Origin: Aquimonas sp041395245
GTDB lineage: Bacteria > Pseudomonadota > Gammaproteobacteria > Xanthomonadales > Xanthomonadaceae
Direction of reading: 5' to 3'
Assembly: GCA_041395245.1 (NCBI GenBank)
Contig: JAWLAY010000010.1
Location: 124,001 to 188,000, forward strand
Length of the DNA stretch: 64,000 nt
Shown: one piece after another, positions 18,846-29,458 of the stretch
How positions within the stretch are numbered: position 1 is the first letter of the stretch
How the letters are laid out: the number at the start of each line of letters is the position of its first letter
The notes under the pieces: model-generated
What the model saw: the letters and a program-made list of their open reading frames with translations, nothing else
Databases searched by the model: none
What the model was told of the DNA's origin: nothing
Position numbers and translations under genes: made by a program

Positions 18846-19749
18846 TCAGTCTCGCTTGTAGAGTAGCTGGGTGACGTATCGCTCACCAAGCCAATCAGGA
18901 AAATGATCACCGACGCACTGAGCAACAAGGTGCTCATGTTGGTAAAGCGGTGCTCTAAGTAGGTGTAGGCGTATAGCCCATGCCTTCGTGGCACAGAACA
19001 TTGCTGCAATGGGCACGAACAGTTTCAACGGCGAATACAAACTGGCGATCTTGAAGATGATCAGCAGGAAGCGCAGACCATCTTCAGTGGCCGAATGTGG
19101 CTGTTGGTACCCATGCGCTTGTGCACCGGAATGGGCAGATAGGCGACCGGGTAGGCACCGCGGAAGAACGCCATCGTGCAGGTGGTCGGGTAGGAGAACC
19201 CGTTGGGCAGCAAGTGCAGGAACTCGCGAAAGCGCTCGGCTCGGACGGCACGGAACCCGGAGGTCAGATCCAGGATTCGGTGGCCGGTCATCCAACTGGC
19301 GAGTGCGTTGTAGAAGCGGTTGGCAAGACTGCGACTGGCATTGGCCTGACCGCTGGCGTCACGTGCGCCGACCACCATGTCGTAGCCTTCCGACAACTTG
19401 CTCAACAGCAGTTCGATGAGATGCGGATCGTGTTGTCCGTCGGCATCCATGAAGACGATCACGTCACCCGTTGCCGCCGCGCACCGCGCTTGATGGCGGC
19501 ACCGTTACCCATCGAGTACGGATTATTCAGAACCGTTGCACCGTGCCGCTCGGCGATCAGCCCGCTGCCGTCGCTGGAGCCGTCATCCACCACGATGATC
19601 TGGGCGTCGGGATACAACTCGGCGAGCTTGGGCAGTACGTTGGCAAGCCCGATTGATTCGTTTCTGCAGGGCAAGACGATGCTGAGGCTTGGCGGTGGCG
19701 AATATGGGGCGGGGCGATAGCGTATGGCGTCAGTGTAGCAGCGGATCAC
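18846..19749 (-). pseudogene. Family 2 glycosyltransferase (DPM-like), frameshifted
   Basis: Polyprenyl-phosphate sugar transferase type GT2. The first fragment (19459-19749) has SIVLPCRNESIG and the nucleotide-binding IIVVDDGSSDGS. The second (19061-19462) has VIVFMDADGQHDP, the catalytic DxD-type motif, and DLTSGFRAVRAERF. Membrane segments follow in other frames (RFLLIIFKIASLYSP, LSASVIIFLIGLVS), ending VTQLLYKRD at 18846. At least three frameshifts. It would load a sugar on undecaprenyl phosphate, which fits a lipid-linked donor for the nearby GT-C proteins. Confidence 0.77.
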
Positions 19750-21425
19750 GCACCATCCTGATGGTCGGTGCTCAATTTCTTGGCGTTTAAACTAAAGCGT
19801 CTTGGTTCGGTGGCGATCTGCTGCCTCCCCGCAAAGTCACAGGAATAAGCGACGATCCTCCGTTTGAATGATACCGCGTGTGATCCGCTGTTAGTGTTGA
19901 GTGGATCGGTCGAGGCTTGGGGCGGAATCCATTGTCGCCTCAGGATTGATATGAACGAGTTGCTATGGATAGTTGAGCGAATCTTTTCAACTATGGTGCT
20001 TGAGATCGACTCGACAAATTTTGGCATTTAAGTGTTGATGGTCTCGGAAAACTAGGTGTCATCTATCTTTGCTCGGCAGATTTGGTCAGGACAAACCTCC
20101 GCATTGAGATCCAAGATATTCACATTTGCAAAGTCCAGGTTGGCTTCGTTCAGTATTTGAGTCACTCTCGTTATTCTCATCAAATGCGTCGGCGCTGCAT
20201 GCTTCATCGCTCCGTAATGCATCATGGATTCTTCCTCGGTCGGAGGCGCAGGCAGGTCCGTCAAAAGGAAGCCATGGTGTCGATCTAACCAGTAAAATAT
20301 TCTTGGTGACCGGTGAGAGGTCGGTGAGGATTCGAGATGTCCCTTCCTTCCACTGCTGGTCCGAAATGGCATATGTATGACTGCTGCCAATCAAAATTAA
20401 ATCTGGTTGTTGTTCCTTCGTGAACAATATGAGTGCGCGCCACTCTTGAGCACTCTGTGTATTCTCGACCTATCCGGGGTAAACGTAGTTGGTATCAACA
20501 ATCGCACAGGCTCGACTTCGTTAGAACGGTAAGTCTGGCCTTTCTTCAGAAGCGAACCTCTCATACGCAGGAAACCACTGCAATCCGATACTGTCGCCGA
20601 TGACCAAAATGTGCATGTTTCCATGAATGTTGCCGAATACACAAGCCCCAATACGCTGCTACTGTACCAATCATCACACCCTTGGCTATATATTGCAGGA
20701 CTTGTTATTTTTGATTTTCTAGGGGCGGGATTGTCTGGAAATACTTCGTGATGAAGTTGGGTGGCTGAAATTGCGAGAATGGCCATTGCTGCAAGACACA
20801 AGAATATGGTTTTCGATGGGTTTTTTGTCCACCGGTCGCTTCTTCTGGTTGGGGTTTCAATAATTTCCGAACGACAAAACTGACGCGAGGAGTGAGGCGA
20901 TTATCAGTGACGACTTGACCAGATAATTTTGTGGCGGAAGTATGGTTGCTCCAAGTAACATTATGGGCCAGTGCCACAGATACAATGAATAGGATCGGTT
21001 TCCTATCCACTGGAGACAGCGGGTTGCTCAACATTCGAAACGTGAAACCAGAATTAATTTCTGTACAGACGCACAGTAGCAGGGTGGTTGCCAGTGTTGG
21101 CAATGTTGACCAAATTCCCGGGTAAGCGCTGTTTTTGTCGATAAGGAAAAGTGATATTGCGATTATCGTCAGGCCAACTAAACCGATGCTATTGGGGTGT
21201 GATTTTCGAAGAAATCTAGGAAGCGCTGACTCGGTGGTCGAAAGATGAAACGAAACTGCGCCAGCTGAAAACTGCCATGCTCGTAGCGGCATATAGTAAA
21301 ATGCCGCCTGTGGATCGGTTCTTGTCACTAGAATTGAGGTGGCGATTCCAATTGGTATCATGCAATAGAAAATCACGAATAGAGGCGTGAGGATATGGGC
21401 TTGTTGCGTAAAGTTAGACCAAGGT

Positions 21426-22471
21426 TTCAACTCTGAATCGCAACACCCCCAACGGAGCGTAGAGGACCAGGTGACGTAGCCTGAGCGCCTCTACCTGCAA
21501 GTGGAGCTGCCCATGTCCAGAGGTCACCTGACCCAAGCAGAACGATATCAGGCCCTACGCGCTGCGCGCGAAGCGGGTTTGAGCTATGTGCGATCGGCAG
21601 ACGAATAGACCGATCCGCCAGCACGATCTGTCGAATTCAAGCGCAACCGATGCCCAACGGGATATTCCCCTGATCCGGCCCATGTGCGGGCACGGCATCG
21701 GCGTCGGCAAGCCAGTCGTCGCGCCCGGATCAACCCATCGCACTGGCCTCGTATTGAAAGGCGCTGCTGCGCGAGGATCACAGCCCGAGCAGGATGTTTC
21801 TGGTGCGACGGGTCTGGCCAGCCATGAGCGCATCTACCAGCACATTGCGGCGGATCATCGACGAGGTGGCACCTTGCATACGCTGCTGCGGCAGAGCAAG
21901 CCACGCCAGCGCGCCGTTGCCGTCCGGATCGTCGCGGCCAGATCAAGCACCGTCGCGACATCAGCGCCCGTCCGCCCGTGGTGGACGAACGCAGCCGCGG
22001 ACTGGCGACTGGGAACTGGACACCATGGTCAAGGGCCCACGGCGGACAGGCCCTGGTGACGCTGACAGAGCGGCGTTCACGCCTGCACCTGATCCGGCGT
22101 GTGTCGCAGCGGACTGCAGAGGCCGTGAGTCGAGCCATCATCGGCACGCTGGCACCCATCAAGCATGTGGTGCACACGCTCACCGCAGACAACGGCAAGG
22201 AGTTCGCCGAGCACGAATTGATCGCGATCGCCTGCAAGGCGGACTTCTACTTCGCCGTATGCGTCATGGCAGCGCGGCACGAACGAGAACGGCAACGGGC
22301 TGGTTCGCGCCTACCTGCCCAAGGGCACCGACTTTGCGACCGTGAGCGACGAGCGGCTGCGGGAGATCGAGCGCAGGGATCAACAGCCGACCGAGAAAAA
22401 CGTTAGGCTGGCGAACCCTTACGAGGTCTTCGCTGAAGCCCTCAACAACCGTGTTGCGATTCGGAGTTGAA
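21426..22471 (+). mobile_element. IS30-family insertion sequence, about 1046 bp
   Basis: The ends form inverted repeats: TTCAACTCTGAATCGCAACA at 21426-21445 matches, with one mismatch, the reverse complement of the right end at 22452-22471. The length is typical for IS30. It splits the acyltransferase gene between the LHTWSLGVEEQ and RAWQFSAG blocks, in the opposite orientation. No convincing target duplication is seen. Confidence 0.82.
21513..22470 (+). pseudogene. IS30-family transposase, frameshifted
   Basis: DDE transposase of the IS30 family. The N-terminus from the ATG at 21513 reads MSRGHLTQAERYQALRAARE, the IS30 helix-turn-helix start, and stops early. Later frames contain GDWELDTMVKG (first Asp), LTADNGKEFAEHE (second Asp), and NENGNGLVRAYLPKGTD with the catalytic Glu. 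The final frame closes at TGA 22468-22470. At least three frameshifts and an early stop mean it is inactive as read. Confidence 0.8.
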
Positions 22472-23004
22472 TCCGCCCAATTAATAGCGGCCAGAATAGG
22501 TAGAATTGCTCCTCCACGCCAAGAGACCATGTGTGCAGAAATAGATCAGAGTCCTGTGTGCCGTCGAAATAGTCGAGGTCGGCTAATGCGAAGTGCATGT
22601 TGCTCAGCCATAACGTCGCCGCTATTGCGGAAACAAGTTGTCCGTCAAATTCCCTTTATGGGAGTAAAATCCAGCCTGCAATGCCAGTCACAATGATCAT
22701 TGTGAAAAGTGCGGGAAGAAGTCGGCGGAACTGACGGGCATAGAACATCGGAATGTCGATCTTGCCGGAATGTACACGCTCGGTTAGCAGGAGCCGCGTG
22801 ATGAGGTATCCGGATAGGACGAAAAACATGTCCACACCTATAAAGCCCGCCGACATTCCCGGTATGCCAGCAAGTGGGACGACACCACGAGAATTATCGC
22901 TAGCGCGCGTAGTCCTTCCAGTACAGGCTGGATGAACTAGACGCATGGCATCGGATTGATTTCGTAGTGGCAGAAATGGCGACGGTCAATCGTTTCGGCA
23001 CGGG

Positions 23005-23878
23005 TTACAACATGCCGCTGTAACTCAGATAGGCGTTGACGATCTGCTCACCCCAAATCAGTTGCACCCAGCCTGTGGCGGCAAGATAGGGGCCGAACGG
23101 GATTGGGGTGGCCTTGTCCTTGCCGCGTAGGCTCAACCACAGGCTGCCGACGACGGCGCCGATCAGCGAGGACATCAGCAGGGTCGGGATCAGTGCACCA
23201 ATACCGCTCCAGGCACACAAGGCGGCCAGCAGTTTGAAGTCGCCGTAGCCCATGCCTTCTTTGCCGGTCAGCAGTTTGAACAACCAGAACACGCTCCACA
23301 GACTGAGATAGCTCGCCGCAGCGCCAATGATGGCGGCGTGGCTGTCGACGAATACCGGCAACAAACTGATCAGCAAGCCGAGCCACAACAGTGGCAGGGT
23401 GAGTGTGTCGGGCAGCAGCGTGGTCCGTACATCGATGCCGGATGCGGCAATCAGAATGGCGGTGAAGGCGAGTGCCGCGAGGGCTTGCCAACTCATGCCG
23501 AATTGCCACACCACGATCCCAAAGGCGAGTCGGTAAGCAGTTCCACCAGCGGATACTGCAGGCTGATACGAGTGCCGGTCCACGGCAACGCAACGGCCAC
23601 GCAACAACAACCAGGACAAGACCTGACAGGTTCTCCCATGCGGCGAGTGTGTGGCCGCATTAAAGGCAGTGCGAACCTTTGACGACGATGCCGGGCGGTT
23701 CAGTCTCTTCTACCGCTGGTAAATCGAGTATTTCGCGAGCGTCGCGTTTCCATTGCCACTCCATACGTACAGGTACGCGCAGAATGACGACGTTGAGAAA
23801 GCTGCCAACCAGCAGGCCCAAAACAACAGCGCTGGCAATGGCCAGCGCTGGGTATGTGCAAACCAGGCGTCGAACACG
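23005..23878 (-). pseudogene. pilD: Prepilin peptidase PilD, N-terminal half disrupted
   Basis: Aspartic inner-membrane protease and N-methyltransferase that cuts pilin leaders at G/F. The C-terminal half is intact and holds both catalytic regions: SGIDVRTTLLPD and GMGYGDFKLLAA. The N-terminal half is recoverable from other frames (VVLGLLVGSFLNVVILRVPVRMEW, then GSHC-L-stop-CGHTL at the Zn Cys motif). So one in-frame stop and about three frame changes disrupt it. Likely start is GTG at 23878, seven bases after the pilC stop. Order pilB-pilC-pilD is canonical. Confidence 0.83.
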
Positions 23879-23885
23879 GAAATCC

Positions 23886-25145
23886 TTACATCGTCGCGGC
23901 GAGTTTGAAGATCGGGAGGTACATGCCGATGACCAGGCTGCCGATCAAGCCGCCCAGAATCAACATTACGAAGGGTTCGATCATGGTGCTGAGCGTGTCA
24001 ACCGCATTGTTGACTTCCTGCTCGTAGAACTCGGCGACTTTCAGAAGCATCGTGTCGAGCGCACCGGCTTCTTCACCGATGGCGGCCATTTGAATGACCA
24101 TGTGGGGGAACAACCGACCTGCCGCATTGCGATGTTCAACTGGTAGCCGACGGCGACATCGTCCTTGATTCGCATCACCGCATCCGAATAGATGGTGTTG
24201 CCGGTGGCGCCCGAAACAGTGTCCAGCGCCTCGACCAGCGGCACGCCCGCGCGGAACGTGGTGGCCAAGGTGGCGAAACGGGCAATCGATGCGTTGTGCA
24301 TGACCTGCCCAATGACCGGAACCTTCAGCAGCATGCGATCCATGAATCGGGCAACGTTAACGGAGCGTCTTTGGGCCTGAACGATGCTGAATATGGCAAG
24401 AAGGTATCGAACCGAATACGGCCCACCAATACGAGATCATGAACTCTGATGCGTCAATGATGGCGAGCGTGAAGCCGGGAAGATCCGCGCCGAAGCTGTT
24501 GAACGTGGATTTGAACTGCGGAACGACGAAGATCAGCAAGACCGCCGACAATAACCAAGGCAACGGCGATGATGATCGCGGGATAGAACAAGGCCTTCTT
24601 TGATCTTGCCTTTCAGTGCTTCGGTATTTTCTTTGTAGCTCGCAATGGTGTCGAGAACCGTATCCAGAACACCGGCGCTTTCGCCAGCCTTGACCAGATT
24701 TCGATACAACCTGTCAAACTGAACCTGTGCCGACCGAGCGCCTCATGCAGCGTTGAGCCGCTTTCGATGCTGCTGCGAATGTCGTCCAGCATGTCCTTCA
24801 TTCGAGGTTTTTCTGGCCGCCGCCAATGATCGAAAGACGACACCAGCGGAACACTGACTTCATCATCGTGGCGATCTGGCGACTGAACACCGCGATATCG
24901 CGCGGAGAAATTGCCGACCCCGCCGCACCAAACAGGGGCTTGGTCTTCTGCTTGACGACCTTCGGCGTAATCCCTTGCCGCCGCAATTCCGCCTTCAGCA
25001 GGTTGGCATTTTTTGCCAACTGCTCACCTTTCATGGTGGTGCCGCGCTTGTCGGTACCGGTCCAGGTGAAGGTCTGCAGGCCGCTGCCTTCGCGTTTCGG
25101 CAGCGGGGCGGCTTTTCGTTGGGCGGTCTTGGTCGCTACGGCCAT
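23886..25145 (-). pseudogene. pilC: Type IV pilus inner-membrane platform protein PilC, multiply frameshifted
   Basis: Platform protein that couples PilB to pilin polymerisation. Fragments in successive frames give the whole protein: MAVATKTAQRKAA...FTWTGTDKRGTTMKGE (25145-24860), PRMKDMLDDIRSSIESGSTL (24613-24790), LLIFVVPQFKSTFNSFG (24480-24560), VPLVEALDTVSGATGN (24041-24343) and MIEPFVMLILGGLIGSLV to the stop at 23886. At least four frameshifts are needed. The start lies 4 bp after the pilB stop. If the errors are real the pilus cannot assemble. Confidence 0.84.
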
Positions 25146-25148
25146 GGC

Positions 25149-26873
25149 TTAGTCCTTGGTGACGCGATTGATTTCGGCAAGGCTGGTGACGCCGTTCTTC
25201 ACTTTGACCAGCGCGGATTTGCGCAGGTCATTGATGCCTTCTTTTTCGGCTTCTGCTGCGATCTGCATCGCATTGCCGCCTTCCAGCACGATTTTCTGGA
25301 TGGCGTCGCTCATCGGCATGACCTGATAAATACCGGTGCGGCCTTTGTAACCTTCGTTGCACTCCGGGCAGCCGACGGCTTCGTACATGGTAAACCCGGC
25401 ATCGATCTCGGCTTCGGAATACCCTTCGGCCAGCAGCGCATGCTTCGGCAGCTTTACTTCGCGCTTGCAGTCGTGCAGGCGACGCGCCAGGCGTTGGGCA
25501 ATGACGATGGTTACCGAGCTGATAATGTTGAAGGGCGCGATGCCCATGTTCATCAGGCGCGCGATGGTTTGCGGGGCGTCGTTGGTGTGTAGGGTCGACA
25601 ACACCATGTGGCCGGTTTGCGCCGCCTTCACGGCGATTTCGGCGGTTTCCAGGTCGCGGATTTCGCCGACCATGATGACGTCCGGGTCCTGACGCAGAAA
25701 GCTGCGCAGCGCGGCGGCGAAGGTCATGCCGCGTTTGTTGTTCTGCTGTACCTGGTTGATGCCGGGCACACGGATTTCCACCGGGTCTTCGACCGTGCTG
25801 ATGTTGCGGCCTTCGGTGTTCAGAATGTTCAGCGCGGTATACAGCGATACCGTCTTGCCCGAGCCGGTCGGGCCGGTGACCAGCACCATGCCGTAGGGTT
25901 TCTGGATGGCATCGAGGAAGAGCTTTTTCTGATCGTCTTCGTAGCCGAGTTTTTCGATGCCGAGCTTGGCGGCCGAGCCGTCCAGAATACGCAGCACAAT
26001 CTTTTCGCCGAACAGGGTCGGGCAGGTGCTGACGCGGAAGTCCATCGACTTGGTCTTGGACAGGTTGAGCTTGATGCGTCCGTCCTGCGGGACGCGGCGT
26101 TCGGCGATATCCAGCGAGGACATGACCTTGAGGCGTGAGGCGATACGCGGCGCCAGTTTGACGGGCGGGCGGGCAACGGTGCGCAGGATGCCGTCCATGC
26201 GAACGCGCACGCGGTAATCCGATTCGTAGGGCTCGAAATGGATGTCCGACGCGCCCTTTTTGATCGCATCGACCAGCATCTTGTTGACGAAACGCACGAC
26301 CGGCGTGTCGTCGGTCTTGGAGTCGATCCCCGAGCCGCCGGCGTCGTCGTCGCTGGTGTCGCTGATATCGAGATTTTCCAGGCCTTCGTCTTCTTCCATG
26401 CCGCCGATGGCGGCATCGGCAACCGCCAGCGCCTGTTCGATGGCGCGAAGCAAGGCGTCTTCGGCGACCAGAATCGGTTCGACCGTCAGATTGGCCTGAA
26501 ATTTGATGTCATCCAGCGCGCGGGTGTTGGTGGGGTCGCTGATGCCCACGAACAGCCGGTTGCCACGCTTGTACAGCGGCAGCGCCTTGTACAGGTTGAT
26601 CAGTCGCTCTTCGACCAGCTTGACCGGCATCTGGGTCAGGTCCATGACGCTGACGTCGACGATGGGAATGCCGAACTCTGCCGAGTTTGCCGCCGCCACC
26701 TGGGCGTGGTTGACCATGCCGCGCGCCAGCAAATAGCCCTGGATGGGGACTTTTTCGCGCGCAGAGTCATCCTGCGCCTTGCGCGCATCGGCCTCGCCCA
26801 AAGCGCCGTCCTGGACGAGGCGTCGGGTGATTCCGGTAATGCCAACCAGGTTCACATTGGCTGGGGCATTCAT
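25149..26873 (-). CDS. pilB: Type IV pilus assembly ATPase PilB
   Basis: Hexameric cytoplasmic ATPase that powers pilus extension. The 574-residue protein is intact. An N-terminal MshEN/GSPII_E region is followed by Walker A GPTGSGKTVSLY, the Asp box TVEDPVEIRVPG, Walker B VGEIRDLETAE, the His box TLHTNDA, and a zinc finger with CPECNEGYKGRTG. The ATG at 26873 (MNAPANVNLVG) is preferred over an in-frame start at 26888. It heads the run pilB-pilC-pilD and marks the right boundary of the frameshift-rich block. Confidence 0.95.
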   Translation of the reverse strand: MNAPANVNLVGITGITRRLVQDGALGEADARKAQDDSAREKVPIQGYLLARGMVNHAQVAAANSAEFGIPIVDVSVMDLTQMPVKLVEERLINLYKALPLYKRGNRLFVGISDPTNTRALDDIKFQANLTVEPILVAEDALLRAIEQALAVADAAIGGMEEDEGLENLDISDTSDDDAGGSGIDSKTDDTPVVRFVNKMLVDAIKKGASDIHFEPYESDYRVRVRMDGILRTVARPPVKLAPRIASRLKVMSSLDIAERRVPQDGRIKLNLSKTKSMDFRVSTCPTLFGEKIVLRILDGSAAKLGIEKLGYEDDQKKLFLDAIQKPYGMVLVTGPTGSGKTVSLYTALNILNTEGRNISTVEDPVEIRVPGINQVQQNNKRGMTFAAALRSFLRQDPDVIMVGEIRDLETAEIAVKAAQTGHMVLSTLHTNDAPQTIARLMNMGIAPFNIISSVTIVIAQRLARRLHDCKREVKLPKHALLAEGYSEAEIDAGFTMYEAVGCPECNEGYKGRTGIYQVMPMSDAIQKIVLEGGNAMQIAAEAEKEGINDLRKSALVKVKNGVTSLAEINRVTKD

Positions 26874-27062
26874 GCGCGAAGTCTCCACACTTTCAATTCG
26901 AACAGCACTTTACCGCAACTTTCTGCAGTAATGCAGCATGATCGGTCACAGCTTGAGACAAATCCCGGAGGGTGATTTCGCGCCCGCGACGGCGACCGCC
27001 TCTGTCGAGCGCTTAGCTCCTGGTCCCGACGCGGAGGGCTTTCGTGGATCGGCGCGTTTGCT

Positions 27063-27090
27063 CGTCACTCCCGCGCAGGCGGGAGTCCAG
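27063..27090. repeat. REP-like palindrome
   Basis: A single copy of the unit seen at 11.2 kb, core ACTCCCGCGCAGGCGGGAGT, in the 374-bp divergent gap between pilB and the PPIase gene. The rest of that gap (26874-27247) must hold the two promoters, but no clear -35/-10 pair is evident. Confidence 0.7.
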
Positions 27091-27247
27091 TGCCTTGCAG
27101 AGGAGGCTGACGCGCAGTGGCGCAAATTGGCGGGAACTTTCGTGCCAAAGCCGTGTCGCAGCGCGCGGCGTTGCGTGCTCGCATGGGCCGTCCCACAATA
27201 TCGCCCCCGCTGCCGTCGGACTTACGGCTCCCCATTTCGGAGACATC

Positions 27248-27988
27248 ATGAAGCACTCGTTGCGCATCACCCTGCTTGCCGCTGCGGCCGCCGCCACGTT
27301 CGGCGTGTCCTCTTTCGCGCAGGCTGAAACCACCCTGACCACCGAAAAAGACAAGATCAGCTACGTCATCGGTCTGCAGATCGGCGGCTCGATGGGTCAG
27401 ATCAAGGACGAGGTCGATCTGGCCGTGGTCGTGAAGGGCATGGAGGCCGCGCTGTCGGGTGCCGAGCCCGCCATTTCGCAGGAAGAAGCGATGCAGGTTC
27501 AGCAGGCTTTCCAGCAGAAGCTGCAGGCCAAGCGCGAGGCTGAAATGCAGGCGGCAGCCAAGAAGAACAAGGAAGAAGGCGATGCCTTCCTGGCTTCCAA
27601 CAAGGGCAAGGATGGCGTCAAGACAACCGAGTCCGGCCTGCAGTACGTGGTCGTGACCGAAGGTACCGGTCCCAAGCCTGCAGCCACCGATACCGTCAAG
27701 GTGCACTACACGGGTACGCTGCTTGATGGCACCAAGTTCGACAGCTCGGTGGATCGCGGTCAGCCCGCGCAGTTCGCGCTGAATGCAGTGATTCCGGGTT
27801 GGACCGAAGCCCTGCAGTTGATGCCGGTCGGCTCCAAGTACACGCTGTGGATTCCTTCCGAGCTGGCCTATGGCGATCGCGCCATGCCGGGTAGCCCGAT
27901 CGGTCCGAACTCGACCCTGAAGTTCGATGTCGAGTTGCTGGAGATCGTTGCTCCTGGCGCGGCAGCACCTGCCCCGGCTGCGCAGTAA
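27248..27988 (+). CDS. FKBP-type peptidyl-prolyl isomerase (FkpA/Mip type)
   Basis: Periplasmic proline isomerase and chaperone. The 246-residue product has a signal peptide ending SSFAQA/ET, an alpha-helical dimerisation domain (about 30-120, LQAKREAEMQAAAKKNKEEG), and a C-terminal FKBP domain. That domain contains VKVHYTGTLLDGTKFDSS, VIPGWTEALQLMPVGSKY and LAYGDRA. A GGAG ribosome site at 27239-27242 supports the ATG at 27248. The tail ends in an Ala/Pro-rich stretch. Monocistronic as far as visible. Confidence 0.93.
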   Translation: MKHSLRITLLAAAAAATFGVSSFAQAETTLTTEKDKISYVIGLQIGGSMGQIKDEVDLAVVVKGMEAALSGAEPAISQEEAMQVQQAFQQKLQAKREAEMQAAAKKNKEEGDAFLASNKGKDGVKTTESGLQYVVVTEGTGPKPAATDTVKVHYTGTLLDGTKFDSSVDRGQPAQFALNAVIPGWTEALQLMPVGSKYTLWIPSELAYGDRAMPGSPIGPNSTLKFDVELLEIVAPGAAAPAPAAQ

Positions 27989-28111
27989 GCCGTCCCGGTT
28001 CACGGCAGATTGAGATGTCATGCGGCCGACAGGGCGACCTGTCGGCCGTTGTCATCTTGAGAACGCAAGATTGCTCGCTGCGGCGATGTGTCCTTTATTG
28101 AGTCGAAATCC

Positions 28112-29458
28112 ATGAAAGTCACCTTGTTTGGTACCGGCTATGTGGGACTGGTTACCGGTACATGCTTGGCCGAAGTCGGCAACCATGTGTTGTGTGTGGA
28201 CGTCGACGCGGCAAAGATCGACGGCCTGAAGCAGGGCCGGATTCCGATCTATGAGCCCGGTCTGGAAGACATGGTGCTGGCCAACCAGCGCGCCGGGCGG
28301 CTCGATTTCACCACGGATGCGGCGGCGGCGGTGGCCTATGCGGACCTGTTGTTCATCGCGGTCGGTACACCGCCCGACGAAGACGGCAGCGCCGATCTAC
28401 GCCATGTATTGGCGGTGGCGCGCACCATCGGTGAACACCTGCAGCGCCCCGCACTGGTTGTTACCAAGTCGACCGTTCCGGTGGGAACGGCGGATCGCGT
28501 GCGCGCCGAAGTGGCGGCGGCGCTGGCGAAGCGCGGCGTGGCGATCGATTTCGAAGTCGCCTCCAATCCCGAATTCCTGAAAGAAGGCGACGCGGTCAAG
28601 GACTGCATGCGCCCGGACCGCATCATCATCGGCACCGAGTCGGTCGAGGCAGTCAACAAGCTCAAGGCGCTGTATGCGCCCTTCAACCGCAATCACGAGC
28701 GCATCGTCGCCATGGATCTGCGTTCGGCGGAGCTGACCAAATATGCCGCCAACGCGATGTTGGCGACCAAGATCAGTTTCATGAACGAGATGGCGAATCT
28801 GGCCGAACGCCTGGGCGCGGACATCGAAAAGGTGCGCCTCGGCATCGGTTCCGACCCGCGCATCGGATTTTCGTTCATCTATCCTGGCGCAGGTTACGGC
28901 GGCAGTTGTTTCCCCAAGGATGTCCAGGCGCTGGAGCGCACGGCCCGTCAACATGGTTTCGATGCGCACATTCTTGGCGCGGTAGAAGCCGTCAACGACC
29001 GCCAGAAGCGCAAGCTGCACCAACTGTTGGCCCGGCATTTCGGTGACTTGCGTGGCAAGACCATCGGTCTGTGGGGCCTGGCCTTCAAGCCCAACACCGA
29101 CGACATGCGCGAAGCGCCCAGCCGCAGCCTGATGGAAGCCTTGTGGGCCGAAGGCGCGCAGGTCCGCGCGTTTGATCCGGAGGCCATGCATGAGGTGCGT
29201 CGGATCTACGGCGAGCGCGATGACCTGCTGCTGTGCAACGAACCCTACGAGGTGCTGGAAGGGGCCGATGCGTTGGTGTTGATCACCGAGTGGAAGACCT
29301 TCTGGAGCCCCGATTTCGCGCGCATCAAGGCAGAACTGCGCGAGCCGGTGATCTTTGATGGCCGCAACGTCTACGACCCGCAGCAGGTCGAGGCGGCAGG
29401 TCTGGCGTACTACGGTATTGGCCGTGGGCGATCGTTGCAGAACGGAGGCGCGTCGTGA
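28112..29458 (+). CDS. ugd: UDP-glucose 6-dehydrogenase
   Basis: Oxidises UDP-glucose to UDP-glucuronate with two NAD+ for capsule, exopolysaccharide or lipid A sugar synthesis. The 448-residue protein starts MKVTLFGTGYVGLVTG (Rossmann NAD site) and has TKSTVPVG, EFLKEGDAVKDC, and the catalytic Cys in GAGYGGSCFPKDVQA. GLAFKPNTDDMREAPS is the C-terminal domain signature. The ATG at 28112 is taken because the NAD-binding strand starts there. The stop overlaps the slyX GTG start (GTGA). Confidence 0.96.
   Translation: MKVTLFGTGYVGLVTGTCLAEVGNHVLCVDVDAAKIDGLKQGRIPIYEPGLEDMVLANQRAGRLDFTTDAAAAVAYADLLFIAVGTPPDEDGSADLRHVLAVARTIGEHLQRPALVVTKSTVPVGTADRVRAEVAAALAKRGVAIDFEVASNPEFLKEGDAVKDCMRPDRIIIGTESVEAVNKLKALYAPFNRNHERIVAMDLRSAELTKYAANAMLATKISFMNEMANLAERLGADIEKVRLGIGSDPRIGFSFIYPGAGYGGSCFPKDVQALERTARQHGFDAHILGAVEAVNDRQKRKLHQLLARHFGDLRGKTIGLWGLAFKPNTDDMREAPSRSLMEALWAEGAQVRAFDPEAMHEVRRIYGERDDLLLCNEPYEVLEGADALVLITEWKTFWSPDFARIKAELREPVIFDGRNVYDPQQVEAAGLAYYGIGRGRSLQNGGAS

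Larger units (their letters stand above)
19746..22946 (-). pseudogene. OafA/YrhL-type acyltransferase with SGNH domain, split by IS30
   Basis: Membrane O-acyltransferase (acyltransferase 3 family) with a C-terminal SGNH hydrolase-like domain. Reading the minus strand: GLRALAIILVVSSH and GVDMFFVLSGYLITR, then LHTWSLGVEEQFYLFWPLL (22470-22530), then an insertion element. It resumes with DPQAAFYYMPLRAWQFSAG, then VIGDSIGLQWFPAYERF (SGNH block I) and VFRDHQHLN (catalytic Asp-His). There are several frameshifts besides the insertion. The stop at 19746 overlaps the GT2 start. This gene is AT-richer than its neighbours. It would O-acetylate a cell-surface or pilin glycan. Confidence 0.77.
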
